A stretch of 64,000 nucleotides of DNA from Streptomyces akebiae (GCF_019599145.1 NZ_CP080647.1:7254001-7318000); one strand, 5' to 3'; counted from the stretch's first letter, positions 1 to 9,369 are shown. Notes: generated from the letters alone by a model not told the origin. Translations and numbers: made by a program.

Positions 1-1567
1 CCTGGAAGGCGCCGACCCGGTGGTCACCGAACTCCCCGCCCCCGTCGACGGCGACGCCCTGGCCCGCGAGATCGCCCGCCGCTCCTTCGTCCTCGTCCGC
101 AACGAGGCACCGGACGGCCGGGCGGCCCTCCCTCTGGAGCAGGGCTCGACGGTCGCCCTCATCGGTGCCGCGGCCCGCGACGCCCGCGTCCTCGGCGGCG
201 GTTCGGCCACCGTCTTCCCCGCCCACATCGTCTCCCCGCTCGACGGCCTCACCGCGGCCCTCCCCGAGGGCACGCTGACGTACGCCGTGGGCGCGGACCC
301 CAACGAGGAACTGGGCGTGGCCGACAAGGGATTCACCCTGGAGGCCGTCTGCCGTGACATCTCCGGCACGGTCATCGGCACCCGCTCCTCGCCCAGCGGC
401 CACATCCAGTGGATGGGTTCGGACCTCCCCGACGGCGTCACCCACACGACCCTGCACACCGTCGAGGTGACCGGCACCTTCGTCCCGCGCGAGACCGGCA
501 CGCACACCTTCGGCATCAAGGGCCTCGGCACCTACACCCTCACCGTCGACGGCACCACCCACTTCGACGGCGTCCGGAGCACCGACACGGACGACCCCTT
601 CGTGTCGTTCTTCGGCGCCCCCGTCCCGCTGGCCCAGGTCGAACTGACCGAGGGCACACCGGTGCGGGTCTCCCTCACCCATGTCGTGGAACTCGCCGCC
701 GACGCTCCCCTCACGATGCTCGCCTTCTCGCTCTGCCACCAGGGCCCCCAGCGCGACCCCGACGACCTGATCGCCGAGGCCGTCGAGGCCGCCCGTGCCG
801 CCGACACGGCCGTCGTCGTGGTCGCCACCACCGAGCGGGTCGAGTCCGAGGGCTTCGACCGCAAGGACCTCCGCCTTCCCGGCCGTCAGGACGACCTGGT
901 CCGCGCGGTGGCCGCCGCCAACCCCGCCACGATCGTGGTCGTCAACGCGGGCTCCCCGGTGGAACTCCCGTGGCGCGACGACGTGGCCGCCGTCCTCCTC
1001 ACCTGGTTCCCCGGCCAGGAGGGCGGCGCCGCCCTCGCCGACGTCCTCACCGGCACCCACGAGCCCGGCGGCCGCCTTCCCACCACGTGGGGCACCCTGT
1101 CCGAGGCCCCCGTCACCCGGGTCGCCCCCACCGCCGGCGAACTCACCTACGGCGAGGACGTCTTCATCGGCTACCGAGCCTGGGACAAGGAGGCCAGGAC
1201 CCCCACGTACCCCTTCGGTCACGGCCTCGGCTACACCGACTGGACGTACGAGTCCCTCGACGTCAGCGGCACGACGGCGACGGTACGGGTACGCAACTCG
1301 GGCACCCGCGAGGGCCGGGAGACCATCCAGCTCTACCTGGCGCCCACCACCCCGGACGAGAACCGCCCGACCCGCTGGCTGGCGGGCTTCGCGACGGTGG
1401 AGGCGGCCCCGGGCGAGACCACCGAAGCCGTCATCCGACTCCCGCGCCGCGCCTTCGAGATCTGGGACGAGACGGCCGGCTCATGGGCGTACGTGAAGGG
1501 TGCGTACGAGGTGGCGGCGGCCCGCTCCCTCGACGACCCCCGCGTCACGGTGACGATCGAGGTCTAG
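1..1567 (+). CDS. Beta-glucosidase, glycoside hydrolase family 3 (5' end outside window)
   Basis: C-terminal part of a GH3 enzyme hydrolysing terminal beta-linked glucose or related sugars. The frame is open from base 2, so the gene begins upstream and the first ATG at 20 is not a real start. Visible are the GH3 C-terminal domain, split by an inserted PA14-like carbohydrate-binding module (about residues 108-235 counted from base 20; typical TGTFVPRETGTHTFGIKG), then the rest of the GH3_C fold with its WFPGQEGG and YPFGHGLGYT stretches, and a fibronectin-III-like cap at the end. The nucleophile Asp of the N-terminal barrel would lie outside the window, so activity cannot be judged. It converges on galM, fitting sugar use. 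Confidence 0.9.
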   Translation, partial: LEGADPVVTELPAPVDGDALAREIARRSFVLVRNEAPDGRAALPLEQGSTVALIGAAARDARVLGGGSATVFPAHIVSPLDGLTAALPEGTLTYAVGADPNEELGVADKGFTLEAVCRDISGTVIGTRSSPSGHIQWMGSDLPDGVTHTTLHTVEVTGTFVPRETGTHTFGIKGLGTYTLTVDGTTHFDGVRSTDTDDPFVSFFGAPVPLAQVELTEGTPVRVSLTHVVELAADAPLTMLAFSLCHQGPQRDPDDLIAEAVEAARAADTAVVVVATTERVESEGFDRKDLRLPGRQDDLVRAVAAANPATIVVVNAGSPVELPWRDDVAAVLLTWFPGQEGGAALADVLTGTHEPGGRLPTTWGTLSEAPVTRVAPTAGELTYGEDVFIGYRAWDKEARTPTYPFGHGLGYTDWTYESLDVSGTTATVRVRNSGTREGRETIQLYLAPTTPDENRPTRWLAGFATVEAAPGETTEAVIRLPRRAFEIWDETAGSWAYVKGAYEVAAARSLDDPRVTVTIEV

Positions 1568-1603
1568 GAGCGCCGCGGATCCTGGGGACGGGGTGCGCGT
1601 CGA

Positions 1604-2593
1604 CTACGCGCGCACCCCGAACCCGTACACCGTCTCCGAGCGATGGACGCCGCCCGGCCGCAGTTCCGTACTCGGAAAGCGCGGCCGGTTCGGCGCATCG
1701 GGAAAGTGCTGCGTCTCCAGCGCGACCCCGTCCCCGGGCCCGAAGGGCCCCTCCAGATGATCCGCCGTGTAGAGCTGCATCCCCGGCTCGGTCGTCGCCA
1801 CGCTCAACACCCGCCCCGACCCCGGCTCCCACAGCTCGGCCACCACCTCCGGGCTCGCCGTGACCCCCTTGTCGAGCACGAAGTTGTGGTCGTACCCGCT
1901 CCCCACCTTCCGGGCCGTCCGGAAGTCGAACCGGGTCCCCTCCACCTCCGCGAACTCGCCGGTCGGAATCAGATCCGCGTCCACCGGCGTCATGCGCGAC
2001 GCGTCGATGCGCAGCTCGTGCCCACCGGCGCTGCCCGACGTCGCACCGCCCAGGTTCCAGTACGAGTGATTGGTCAGGTTGACCACGGTCGGCGCGTCCG
2101 TGACCGCCTCGTACGCGATCCGCAGCGCGCCCCCGTCCTCCTCCAGCGTGTACGTGGCGGAGACCTCCAGCCGCCCGGGGAAACCCTCCTCCCCGTCCGG
2201 GCTCACCCGGGACAGCCGCACCCCGGCCCCGTCCGCGACGCCCTCCGCCTCCCACACCCGCTTGTCGAACCCGAGCGGACCGCCGTGCAACGAGTTCGGC
2301 GGGTTGTTGCGCACCAGCTCGTACACCCGCCCGTCGAGGGTGAACCGCCCGGCGGCGATCCGGTTGGCGTACCGGCCGATGAGCGCCCCGAAGAACGGCC
2401 CCTGATGGCGCAGGTACCCGTCGAGGCCGGCGAACCCCAGCACCACGTCGGCCGTCCGCCCGTCCCGGTCGGGAAACTCCACGGACTGCACGATCCCGCC
2501 GTACGTCAGGATCCGCACCCGCGTGCCGCCCCGCTCCAGCGTCCATCGGTGCACGGGCGTGCCGTCGGAAAGTGTGCCGAACAGTTCGCTCAT
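1604..2593 (-). CDS. galM: Aldose 1-epimerase (galactose mutarotase)
   Basis: Interconverts alpha and beta anomers of aldohexoses such as galactose or glucose in the cytoplasm. The 329-residue length is normal. The family landmarks are present: LHGGPLGFDKRVW and NLTNHSYWNLGG, each carrying one of the conserved histidines, DHNFVLD, and LETQHFPDAPN with the catalytic Glu near the C-terminus. The ATG start is preceded by a weak AGGG. It is convergent with the GH3 beta-glucosidase and separated from it by about 35 bp, which suggests a sugar-use neighbourhood rather than an operon. Confidence 0.93.
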   Translation of the reverse strand: MSELFGTLSDGTPVHRWTLERGGTRVRILTYGGIVQSVEFPDRDGRTADVVLGFAGLDGYLRHQGPFFGALIGRYANRIAAGRFTLDGRVYELVRNNPPNSLHGGPLGFDKRVWEAEGVADGAGVRLSRVSPDGEEGFPGRLEVSATYTLEEDGGALRIAYEAVTDAPTVVNLTNHSYWNLGGATSGSAGGHELRIDASRMTPVDADLIPTGEFAEVEGTRFDFRTARKVGSGYDHNFVLDKGVTASPEVVAELWEPGSGRVLSVATTEPGMQLYTADHLEGPFGPGDGVALETQHFPDAPNRPRFPSTELRPGGVHRSETVYGFGVRA

Positions 2594-2626
2594 GAGCGAA
2601 ACCCTAGGTCACGACGGAACCCCCGG

Positions 2627-3526
2627 TCACGACTCCTCGGCGCTGACGATCCGGTACGCGATCTCCGCGAGCCGCGCCTGCCCGTCCACGCTCGGATGGA
2701 ACCAGTCCCACTGGCTGAGCTGGGCCTGCCCGAAGCGGTAGTCGAAGACGGCGTCCCCGTCGTAACGGCAGTGGCGGTCCTTCTCGCAGACCTCGCGCAG
2801 GACGTCGTTGTACGCCTCCACCCGGTCCTGGACGGCGTCGCGCCGCTCTCCGGCCGCCGTGGTGAGGGCGTCCGGGTCGGCCAGCATGGACGGGCAGATG
2901 CCCAGCTTCCACACCTGCTTGCCGACCGGGTTGGCGCGGCCCTCGGACCACAGCCGCTTCAGATCCGGCACACTCGCCACGAACACCTGCGCCTTCGGCA
3001 GGCTGTCCCGCAGCGTCGCCATCGAGTCCTCGAAGTCCGCGCGGAAGTCGGCGACCGGCGTCATGGCGTCGACGGTCGCGCGGCACGCGTCGTTCGCGCC
3101 GACCATCACCGTGACCAACTCGGGCTCACGGGTCACCGCCCGGGCCATCTGGTTCGGCAGGTCGGCCATCCGGGCGCCGGTGACCGCGTAGTTCCAGCTC
3201 TGCCGCTGCGCGCCGGAGCGGCCCAGCAGCCGTACGGCGAGACTGTCGACGGAGGCGTCGGTGCCGGTCGCCCAGGACACCTCGGGGCAGTCGGAGAGGA
3301 CCTTGCACGCGTCGAAGCCCCGGGTGATGGAATCACCCACCGCGACGAGCGACTCGGGGGTGCTGTCCCAGGCGGGAGTGGGCGTGGGCGAGGCGGCGGC
3401 ACGCGGCCCGGTCCCCTCGGGGCCGGGAGAGTCGCCACCGGTGGCGTCGCACCCGGTCACGGCCAGCAGGAACGCCGCCGAGACCGCGCCCCACACCGCC
3501 CTCGAACGGTGGCGTCGCTTCCGCAT
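2627..3526 (-). CDS. SGNH/GDSL-family esterase lipoprotein
   Basis: Secreted, membrane-anchored hydrolase of the SGNH superfamily. The N-terminus has a basic stretch, a hydrophobic core and the lipobox LAVTGC, so the mature protein should begin at the lipidated Cys. Block I is GDSITRGFD with the nucleophile Ser, the block with the catalytic Asn is GAND, and the C-terminal Asp/His block is WDWFHPSVDG. Several Cys residues (CKVLSDC, CRATVD, CPSM, CEKDRHC) suggest disulphides outside the cell. The substrate is unknown; an acyl ester in lipid or polysaccharide is likely. It lies 33 bp upstream of galM on the same strand and may be co-transcribed with it. Confidence 0.85.
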   Translation of the reverse strand: MRKRRHRSRAVWGAVSAAFLLAVTGCDATGGDSPGPEGTGPRAAASPTPTPAWDSTPESLVAVGDSITRGFDACKVLSDCPEVSWATGTDASVDSLAVRLLGRSGAQRQSWNYAVTGARMADLPNQMARAVTREPELVTVMVGANDACRATVDAMTPVADFRADFEDSMATLRDSLPKAQVFVASVPDLKRLWSEGRANPVGKQVWKLGICPSMLADPDALTTAAGERRDAVQDRVEAYNDVLREVCEKDRHCRYDGDAVFDYRFGQAQLSQWDWFHPSVDGQARLAEIAYRIVSAEES

Positions 3527-3802
3527 CCCCTGGTCCCCTCGTCGGTCCTACACGTGCAAGTTCCCACCCATGACAACGCGCGGGAGTTCCCGACACGGGG
3601 ACCGACGGGAACGCTGCGGCCAAAGGTGCAACTGTTCCGTACCGCACACGCGTCCCCCCGGGTGAAACAGCGCCGCGTCCTGGCGTCGGCTCCGACGGTA
3701 CGTCACACTCCTTGCCCCGCCGCACGGTAGCCTCGCCACGTGGCCGCCCTGCCACTGCCGTTCCGTCGAATGACAAGACGCCCTGCTCTGTGGAGGCCCT
3801 CG

Positions 3803-4297
3803 GTGACGACACGTGGAGTCCTGTACGTGCACTCCGCGCCGCGTGCGCTGTGCCCGCACGTCGAGTGGGCCGTCGCCGGTGTCCTCGGGACCCGCGTGAA
3901 CCTCGACTGGATCCGGCAGCCGGCCGCACCGGGCACCTGGCGCTCCGAGTTCTCCTGGCAGGGCCAGGCAGGTACCGCCTCCAAGCTGGCGTCGGCACTG
4001 CGCGGCTGGCACCTCCTGCGCTTCGAGGTCACCGCCGAGCCCTGCGCCACCGCCGAGGGCGAGCGCTACAGCTGCACCCCCGAGCTGGGCATCTTCCACG
4101 CCGTCACCGGCATCCACGGCGACATCCTCATCCCCGAGGACCGCCTGCGCGCCGCCCTCACCCGCTCCCAGCGCGGTGAGACCGACCTGGAGGCCGAGAT
4201 CGCCAAGCTCCTGGGCAAGCCCTGGGACGACGAGTTGGAGCCCTTCAGATACGCGGGAGAGGGCGCCCCGGTCCGCTGGCTGCACCAGGTGGTGTGA
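3803..4297 (+). CDS. DUF3145 domain-containing protein
   Basis: Conserved actinobacterial protein of 164 residues with no established function. The GTG at 3803 (VTTRGVLYVHSAPRALCPHVEW) is chosen because GGAGG ends 6 bases upstream and the family begins at this motif; the longer reading from 3740 adds residues unlike the family. No membrane segment is visible. In Streptomyces this gene habitually sits beyond fabF, and here it is convergent with the fab operon and shares its bidirectional terminator. A link with lipid synthesis is only guilt by association. Confidence 0.85.
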   Translation: MTTRGVLYVHSAPRALCPHVEWAVAGVLGTRVNLDWIRQPAAPGTWRSEFSWQGQAGTASKLASALRGWHLLRFEVTAEPCATAEGERYSCTPELGIFHAVTGIHGDILIPEDRLRAALTRSQRGETDLEAEIAKLLGKPWDDELEPFRYAGEGAPVRWLHQVV

Positions 4298-4312
4298 CGG
4301 CCGCTCAGCACA

Positions 4313-4348
4313 CGTGAAGGCCCCCACCGTCCGGTGGGGGCCTTCACG
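4313..4348. terminator. Bidirectional terminator between DUF3145 and fabF
   Basis: A perfect inverted repeat: 17-bp arms (4313-4329 and 4332-4348, arm ending GGCCCCCACCG) with a 2-base loop. It lies between two convergent genes, 16 bases after the DUF3145 stop and 20 bases after the fabF stop, so it probably ends both transcripts. Confidence 0.85.
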
Positions 4349-4368
4349 TTCGTACGACCGCGACGGTG

Positions 4369-5640
4369 TCAGACCGTCCGGAACGCCAGCACCACGTTGT
4401 GCCCACCGAACCCGAACGAGTCGTTGAGAGCGGCGATGCGCCCCTCGACCGGCAGCTTGCGCGCCTCGCCCCGCACGATGTCGGCGTTGGCCTCCGCCTC
4501 GGGGTCCAGGTCGTTCACATTGATCGTCGGCGGAGCCACCCGGTGGTACAGCGCGAGCACCGTCGCCACGGTCTCCACCCCGCCGGCCCCGCCCAGCAGA
4601 TGTCCGGTCATCGACTTCGTCGCCGACACCGCGAAGTGGTCGGTGTCGTCACCGAACACCTTGCGCAGCGCCTTCAGCTCCGCGATGTCACCGGCCGGCG
4701 TCGACGTCCCGTGCGCGTTGACGTGCACGATCTCCGCCGGGTCCAGGTCGGTGCGGTCCAGCAGGTTCTGCAGGGCGTGGGCGATGCCACGCCCCTCCGG
4801 CTCCGGCTGCACGATGTCGTGGCCGTCGGCGGAGATGCCCTGGCCCACGGCCTCGGCGTAGACCCGGGCACCCCGCGCCGCCGCGTGCTCCGCCGACTCC
4901 AGGACGACGACACCGGCACCCTCGCCGAGGACGAAGCCGTCACGGCCGGTGTCGTACGGACGGGACGCGCCCTGCGGGTCCTCGTTGTTCTTGGACATCG
5001 CCATCATGTTGCCGAACGCGGCGATCGGCAGCGGGTGGATGGCGGCCTCGGTACCACCGGCGACCACGACATCGGCGCGGCCGGTGCGGATCATCTCGAT
5101 GGCGTAGCCGATGGCCTCGGCGCCCGACGCGCAGGCGGAGACCGGGGTGTGCACACCGGCGCGCGCGCCGACGTACAGACCGACGTTGGCCGACGGGCCG
5201 TTGGGCATCAGCATCGGCACGGTGTGCGGGGAGACGCGGCGTACGCCCTTCTCCTTCAGCACGTCGTACTGGTCGAGCAGGGTCGTCACACCACCGATGC
5301 CGGAGGCGATGACCGCGCCCACACGGTCGGCGTCGACGGTGCCGTCGTCGGCCGAGGTCTCCGTGTAACCGGCGTCCGCCCACGCCTCCTTGGCCGCGAT
5401 CAGCGCGAACTGCGCCGAGCGGTCCAGTCGACGGGCCTGCGGCCGGGGGATGACCTCGGTCGGCTCCACGGCGATCTGCGCCGCGATACGGACCGCCTGG
5501 TCGGCGGCCCACTCCTGCTCCAGGGGGCCCACACCGGACTTGCCGGCGATCAGCCCCTCCCAGGTGGAAGTCGCGTCGCCACCCAGCGGTGTGGTTGCGC
5601 CGATACCGGTGACGACCACGGTGCGATTGGTCGAGCTCAC
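4369..5640 (-). CDS. fabF: 3-oxoacyl-ACP synthase II (KAS II)
   Basis: Elongating condensing enzyme of type II fatty-acid synthesis: condenses malonyl-ACP with acyl-ACP in the cytoplasm. The Cys-His-His triad is visible: nucleophile in VSACASGAEA, His in NAHGTSTPAGD, His in KSMTGHLLGGAGG. The GTG at 5640 (VSSTNRTVVVTGIG) is preferred over an in-frame TTG at 5655 because GGAG lies about 9 bases upstream and the family begins here, giving 423 residues. It is the last gene of fabD-fabH-acpP-fabF and ends at the shared terminator. The operon is expected to be activated by FasR. Confidence 0.96.
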   Translation of the reverse strand: MSSTNRTVVVTGIGATTPLGGDATSTWEGLIAGKSGVGPLEQEWAADQAVRIAAQIAVEPTEVIPRPQARRLDRSAQFALIAAKEAWADAGYTETSADDGTVDADRVGAVIASGIGGVTTLLDQYDVLKEKGVRRVSPHTVPMLMPNGPSANVGLYVGARAGVHTPVSACASGAEAIGYAIEMIRTGRADVVVAGGTEAAIHPLPIAAFGNMMAMSKNNEDPQGASRPYDTGRDGFVLGEGAGVVVLESAEHAAARGARVYAEAVGQGISADGHDIVQPEPEGRGIAHALQNLLDRTDLDPAEIVHVNAHGTSTPAGDIAELKALRKVFGDDTDHFAVSATKSMTGHLLGGAGGVETVATVLALYHRVAPPTINVNDLDPEAEANADIVRGEARKLPVEGRIAALNDSFGFGGHNVVLAFRTV

Positions 5641-5739
5641 GGGAATTTTCTCCAACGGTTACGAGGATTCAGCGGCGCCACCGCCGGGTGGCGGGGCAAC
5701 GGACCGGTCCGCGGACCGGGTCCGGACCCGATCCGGGGA

Positions 5740-5988
5740 TCAGGCCTGGTGCTTGAGGATGTAGTCGGTCGCGTCGCCGACCGTCTTGAGGTTCTTGACG
5801 TCGTCGTCCGGGATCTTGACGTCGAAGCGCTCTTCGGCGGCGACGACGACCTCGACCATGGACAGCGAGTCGACGTCCAGGTCGTCGGTGAAGGACTTGT
5901 CCAGCTGGACGTCCTCGACCGGGATGCCGGCGATCTCGTTCACGATGTCGGCGAGACCGGCGACGATCTCTTCCTGGGTGGCGGCCAT
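5740..5988 (-). CDS. acpP: Acyl carrier protein
   Basis: Carries growing acyl chains as thioesters on 4'-phosphopantetheine for FabD, FabH and FabF. The 82 residues include the attachment Ser in DLDVDSLSMVEVV and the expected acidic helix II. Position between fabH and fabF is the standard streptomycete order and marks it as the primary-metabolism ACP rather than a polyketide ACP. A 111-bp gap separates it from fabH, and a good RBS (AAGGAGCG) precedes the ATG. Confidence 0.96.
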   Translation of the reverse strand: MAATQEEIVAGLADIVNEIAGIPVEDVQLDKSFTDDLDVDSLSMVEVVVAAEERFDVKIPDDDVKNLKTVGDATDYILKHQA

Positions 5989-6099
5989 GTCAGGCGCTCC
6001 TTCGTAGTTTCAGACGGTTTCGAGAGGGTGGGGCGGCCCGCCGCGTCAGCGGCAGGTTGTGCTGTTCCCGCGCCGGACCACAAGATCCGGCGCGGGTGC

Positions 6100-7131
6100 C
6101 TAGGGGAGGGTAACGACCGTCGCGGCGTACACGAGACCCGCCCCGAAGCCGATGACGAGCGCGGTGTCGCCGCTCTTCGCCTCGCCGGTCGCCAGGAGCC
6201 GCTCCATCGCGAGCGGGATCGAGGCGGCCGAGGTGTTGCCGGTGGTGCGCACGTCACGCGCGACCGTGACGTGCTCCGGCAGCTTGAGTGTCTTCACCAT
6301 CGAGTCGATGATCCGCTCGTTGGCCTGGTGGGGAATGAAGACGTCCAGGTCGTCCGAGCTGATCCCGGCCGCGTCCAGCGCCTGCTGAGCGACCTTCGCC
6401 ATCTCGAACACGGCCCAGCGGAACACCGCTTGGCCCTCCTGCGTGATCGCGGGGAACTTGACGTTGCCCTCGCTGTCGAGCGGGAGCTTCTCCAGGTCGC
6501 CGACCCGGTACTCGTTCCACGGGACCGTCTGCTTGATCGTCCCCGCCTTGTCGCCCTCGGAGCCCCACACCGTCGGGCCGATGTGCGGTTCCTCGGAGGG
6601 ACCGACGACGACCGCGCCGGCGCCGTCACCGAAGAGGAAGGCCGTGGCCCGGTCCTCCAGGTCGGTCAGGTCGGACAGCCGCTCGACACCGATGACGAGG
6701 ACGTACTCGGCCGAGCCCTCGACGACCATGCCCTTGGCGAGGGTGAGGCCGTAGCCGAAGCCCGCGCAGCCGGCCGAGATGTCGAAGGCGGCGGCCTTGG
6801 CCGTGCCCAGCTTGTCGGCGATCTCGGTGGCGACGGCCGGGGTCTGGCTGAAGTGCGAGACCGTCGAGACGACGACCGCGCCGATCTGCTCGGCGGTGAT
6901 CCCGGCGTCGGCGATCGCCTTGCCGGACGCCTCGATCGACATGGCGGCGACGGTCTCCTCGTCGTTCGCCCAGTGCCGGGTCTCGATGCCGGACCGGGAG
7001 CGGATCCACTCGTCGGACGAGTCGATCTTCTCCAGGATCACGTCGTTGGGTACCACCCGGACCGGGCGGTAGCCACCCACACCGAGGATGCGCGCGTACG
7101 GGGCGCCCTTGCTAGGCCTGATCTTCGACAT
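6100..7131 (-). CDS. fabH: 3-oxoacyl-ACP synthase III (KAS III)
   Basis: Initiates fatty-acid synthesis by condensing a short acyl-CoA primer with malonyl-ACP. In Streptomyces it accepts branched primers, which give iso and anteiso fatty acids. The Cys-His-Asn triad is visible: DISAGCAGFGYG, IPHQANERI and TTGNTSAASIP. The 343-residue length is typical. GGAG precedes the ATG, and the gene follows fabD by 13 bp, so the two are probably translated from one transcript. Confidence 0.96.
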   Translation of the reverse strand: MSKIRPSKGAPYARILGVGGYRPVRVVPNDVILEKIDSSDEWIRSRSGIETRHWANDEETVAAMSIEASGKAIADAGITAEQIGAVVVSTVSHFSQTPAVATEIADKLGTAKAAAFDISAGCAGFGYGLTLAKGMVVEGSAEYVLVIGVERLSDLTDLEDRATAFLFGDGAGAVVVGPSEEPHIGPTVWGSEGDKAGTIKQTVPWNEYRVGDLEKLPLDSEGNVKFPAITQEGQAVFRWAVFEMAKVAQQALDAAGISSDDLDVFIPHQANERIIDSMVKTLKLPEHVTVARDVRTTGNTSAASIPLAMERLLATGEAKSGDTALVIGFGAGLVYAATVVTLP

Positions 7132-7144
7132 AGCTCCAGGGCTC

Positions 7145-8065
7145 CTAGTTCCGGTGCTCGGCGATGAGCGCGCGAGCGGCGTCGAGGTCGTCCGGTGTCT
7201 TCAGCGCCACCGTCGCCACACCCGGCAGCGCGCGCTTGGCGAGACCGGTGAGCGTGCCGCCGGGGCACACCTCGACCAGCGCGGTCACGCCCAGCTCCTT
7301 GAAGGTCTCCATGCACAGGTCCCAGCGGACCGGGTTGGCGACCTGACCGACGAGACGGGAGAGCACCTCGGCGCCGGTGGCGACGGCCTGCCCGTCCTTG
7401 TTCGAGACGTAGGTGAGCTTCGGGTCCCCGGGGGCCAGCTCCTCGGCGGCCTTGGCGAGGGTGTCCACGGCGGGGGCCATGTGGTGCGTGTGGAAGGCGC
7501 CCGCGACCTTGAGGGCCACCACGCGGCGGACGCCCTCGGGCTTGTCCGCCTCCAGCGCGGCCAGTTGCTCCAGGGTGCCGGCGGCGACGACCTGGCCCGC
7601 GCCGTTCACGTTGGCCGGGGTCAGCCCCAGCTTCTCCAGGTGCGGGATCGTCACCTCGGGGTCGCCGCCGAGCAGCGCCGACATACCGGTCTCGGTGATC
7701 GCGGCGGCCTCGGCCATGGCCAGGCCCCGCTTGCGGACGAGGGTCAGCGCGGCCGTGTCGTCGAGGACACCGGCGAACGCCGCGGCGGTGATCTCACCGA
7801 CGCTGTGCCCGGCGACCGCGCCGGGCACGACGTCGCCCAGGGCGGCGGCGGACAGCAGTCCGGCCGCCACGAGCAGCGGCTGGGCCACGGCGGTGTCGCG
7901 GATCGCGTCGGCGTCGGCCTCGGTGCCGTAGTGGGCGAGGTCCAGCCCGATGGCGTCCGACCACGCGCCGAGGCGGTCGGCGGCACCGGGGAGGTCGAGC
8001 CAAGGAGTCAGGAAGCCGGGCGTCTGGGCGCCCTGGCCGGGAGCGACGAGTACGAGCACTCTCAC
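7145..8065 (-). CDS. fabD: Malonyl-CoA:ACP transacylase
   Basis: Loads malonyl groups from CoA onto AcpP, feeding FabH and FabF; in Streptomyces it may also serve polyketide synthases. The nucleophile elbow GHSVGEITA and the N-terminal PGQGAQTPGF motif are clear. It is first in the operon. The start at 8065 is GTG behind GAGAGAG; a second GTG at 8059 gives the shorter N-terminus seen in relatives and cannot be excluded. The upstream inverted repeat at 8123-8149 probably mediates control by FasR. Confidence 0.95.
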   Translation of the reverse strand: MRVLVLVAPGQGAQTPGFLTPWLDLPGAADRLGAWSDAIGLDLAHYGTEADADAIRDTAVAQPLLVAAGLLSAAALGDVVPGAVAGHSVGEITAAAFAGVLDDTAALTLVRKRGLAMAEAAAITETGMSALLGGDPEVTIPHLEKLGLTPANVNGAGQVVAAGTLEQLAALEADKPEGVRRVVALKVAGAFHTHHMAPAVDTLAKAAEELAPGDPKLTYVSNKDGQAVATGAEVLSRLVGQVANPVRWDLCMETFKELGVTALVEVCPGGTLTGLAKRALPGVATVALKTPDDLDAARALIAEHRN

Positions 8066-8122
8066 ACTCTCTCTTGGGGACGGCTCGGGCCGCCCGTGGG
8101 GACAGGGACGAAGAACACGAGG

Positions 8123-8149
8123 GGGTTTTGTAGCCCTCCGACAAAACCC
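8123..8149. promoter_or_regulatory. Inverted repeat, putative FasR operator of the fab operon
   Basis: Perfect 9-bp arms GGGTTTTGT (8123-8131) and ACAAAACCC (8141-8149) with a 9-base spacer, 58 bp upstream of the fabD start and touching the fasR stop codon. FasR of S. coelicolor is known to activate fabDHPF from the promoter between the two genes, so this is the best candidate site. The same hairpin could also end the fasR transcript. Confidence 0.6.
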
Positions 8150-9369
8150 TAGAGCTGGGGATCCCCATCCACCAGACGCCCCAGGATCAGCGCGATCCTC
8201 AAGGTGAAGGCCGAGCGTACATCGGAAGGCGACCAGCCGGTGACGTCAGTCACACGTCGAAGCCGGTAGCGCACGGTGTTGGGATGGACGAACAGCATCC
8301 GGGCCGCGCCCTCCAGGCTTGAGGCCTGTTCGAGATAGACGCTGAGCGTCTCCAGAAGAGCGGAACCAGCCTCCTCCAGCGGTCTGTAGATCTCCTCCAC
8401 CAACTGCTCGCGCGCACTGGGATCACCAGCGATCGCGCGCTCCGGAAGCAGATCGTCCGCCAGAACGGGGCGCGGCGCGTCCTGCCACGCCGAACACGCC
8501 TTGAGTCCGGCGGCGGCGGCCTGCGCGGACCGGGTCGCGGCCAGCAGGTCGGGCACGATCGGCCCGGCCACCACCGGCCCCGCCGCGTACGGTCCGATCA
8601 GCGACTTCGCCACCTGCAGCGGGTCGTTGTTCCCGCCGGCGATCACCACGAGGCGGTCGCCCAGCACCCCGGTGAGCACCTGGAGCTTGGCGTGCCGGGC
8701 GGCGCGCCGGATGGCCTCCACGGTCAGTTCGCTGTCCCCGTCCGGGGCGGTGCCGAGGACCACACACACATGGTCGGGGGAGTTCCAGCCGAGCGCGGCG
8801 GCCCTGCTCACGGCGCCCTCGTCGGCCTCGCCGCTGAGCACCGCGTTGACGACCAGGGACTCCAGCCGGGCGTCCCAGGCACCGCGTGCCTCGGCGGCCT
8901 GCGCGTACACCTGCGCGGTGGCGAAGGCGATCTCCCGCGCGTAGACGAGCAGGGCCTCGCGGAGCACGCTCTCGTCGCCGGGGGCGGCGACCTCGTCGAT
9001 GGCGGACTCCATCACCTCGATGGTCGTGCGCACCATCTCCACGGTCTGCCGGAGCGTGATCGCCCGGGTCAGTTCACGCGGCGCCGTCCCGAACACGTCC
9101 GTCGAGATGGCCTGCGGGGCGTCCGGATGCCTGAACCACTCGGTGAAGGCGGCGATACCGGCCTGGGCGACCAGCCCGATCCACGACCGGTTCTCCGGTG
9201 GCATCGCCCGGTACCAGGGCAACGTCTCGTCCATCCGCGCGATGGCCTGCGCGGCGAGGCTTCCGGACGACTTCTCCAGCCGCTTCAACGTCGCGGAGTG
9301 CGAATGGACGTACGGCGCGGTTGCGGATTTGCTGGTTTCGGGTTCGGGCACGGGACAAGACTGCCTCAT
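8149..9369 (-). CDS. fasR: PucR-family transcriptional activator of fatty-acid synthesis
   Basis: Matches FasR by position (directly upstream of fabD) and by sequence: a long N-terminal effector region and a C-terminal PucR-type HTH (AARMLFVHPNTVRYRLRRV, residues about 360-380). It is expected to bind the fabD promoter and activate fabDHPF. The start is either the ATG at 9369, behind AGGTG, or the GTG at 9351 (VPEPETSKSATAPY), which is the usual N-terminus of the family. The stop codon overlaps the inverted repeat in front of fabD. Confidence 0.92.
   Translation of the reverse strand: MRQSCPVPEPETSKSATAPYVHSHSATLKRLEKSSGSLAAQAIARMDETLPWYRAMPPENRSWIGLVAQAGIAAFTEWFRHPDAPQAISTDVFGTAPRELTRAITLRQTVEMVRTTIEVMESAIDEVAAPGDESVLREALLVYAREIAFATAQVYAQAAEARGAWDARLESLVVNAVLSGEADEGAVSRAAALGWNSPDHVCVVLGTAPDGDSELTVEAIRRAARHAKLQVLTGVLGDRLVVIAGGNNDPLQVAKSLIGPYAAGPVVAGPIVPDLLAATRSAQAAAAGLKACSAWQDAPRPVLADDLLPERAIAGDPSAREQLVEEIYRPLEEAGSALLETLSVYLEQASSLEGAARMLFVHPNTVRYRLRRVTDVTGWSPSDVRSAFTLRIALILGRLVDGDPQL

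Noticed and set aside
1643..3730. Long plus-strand frame (695 codons) opposite galM and the SGNH gene
   Set aside because: Arg/His/Pro-rich shadow of well-supported minus-strand genes; no family features. The same holds for the long frames opposite fabF-fabD (4366-7167), the MFS gene (29047-30798) and the PBP gene (47079-49592).
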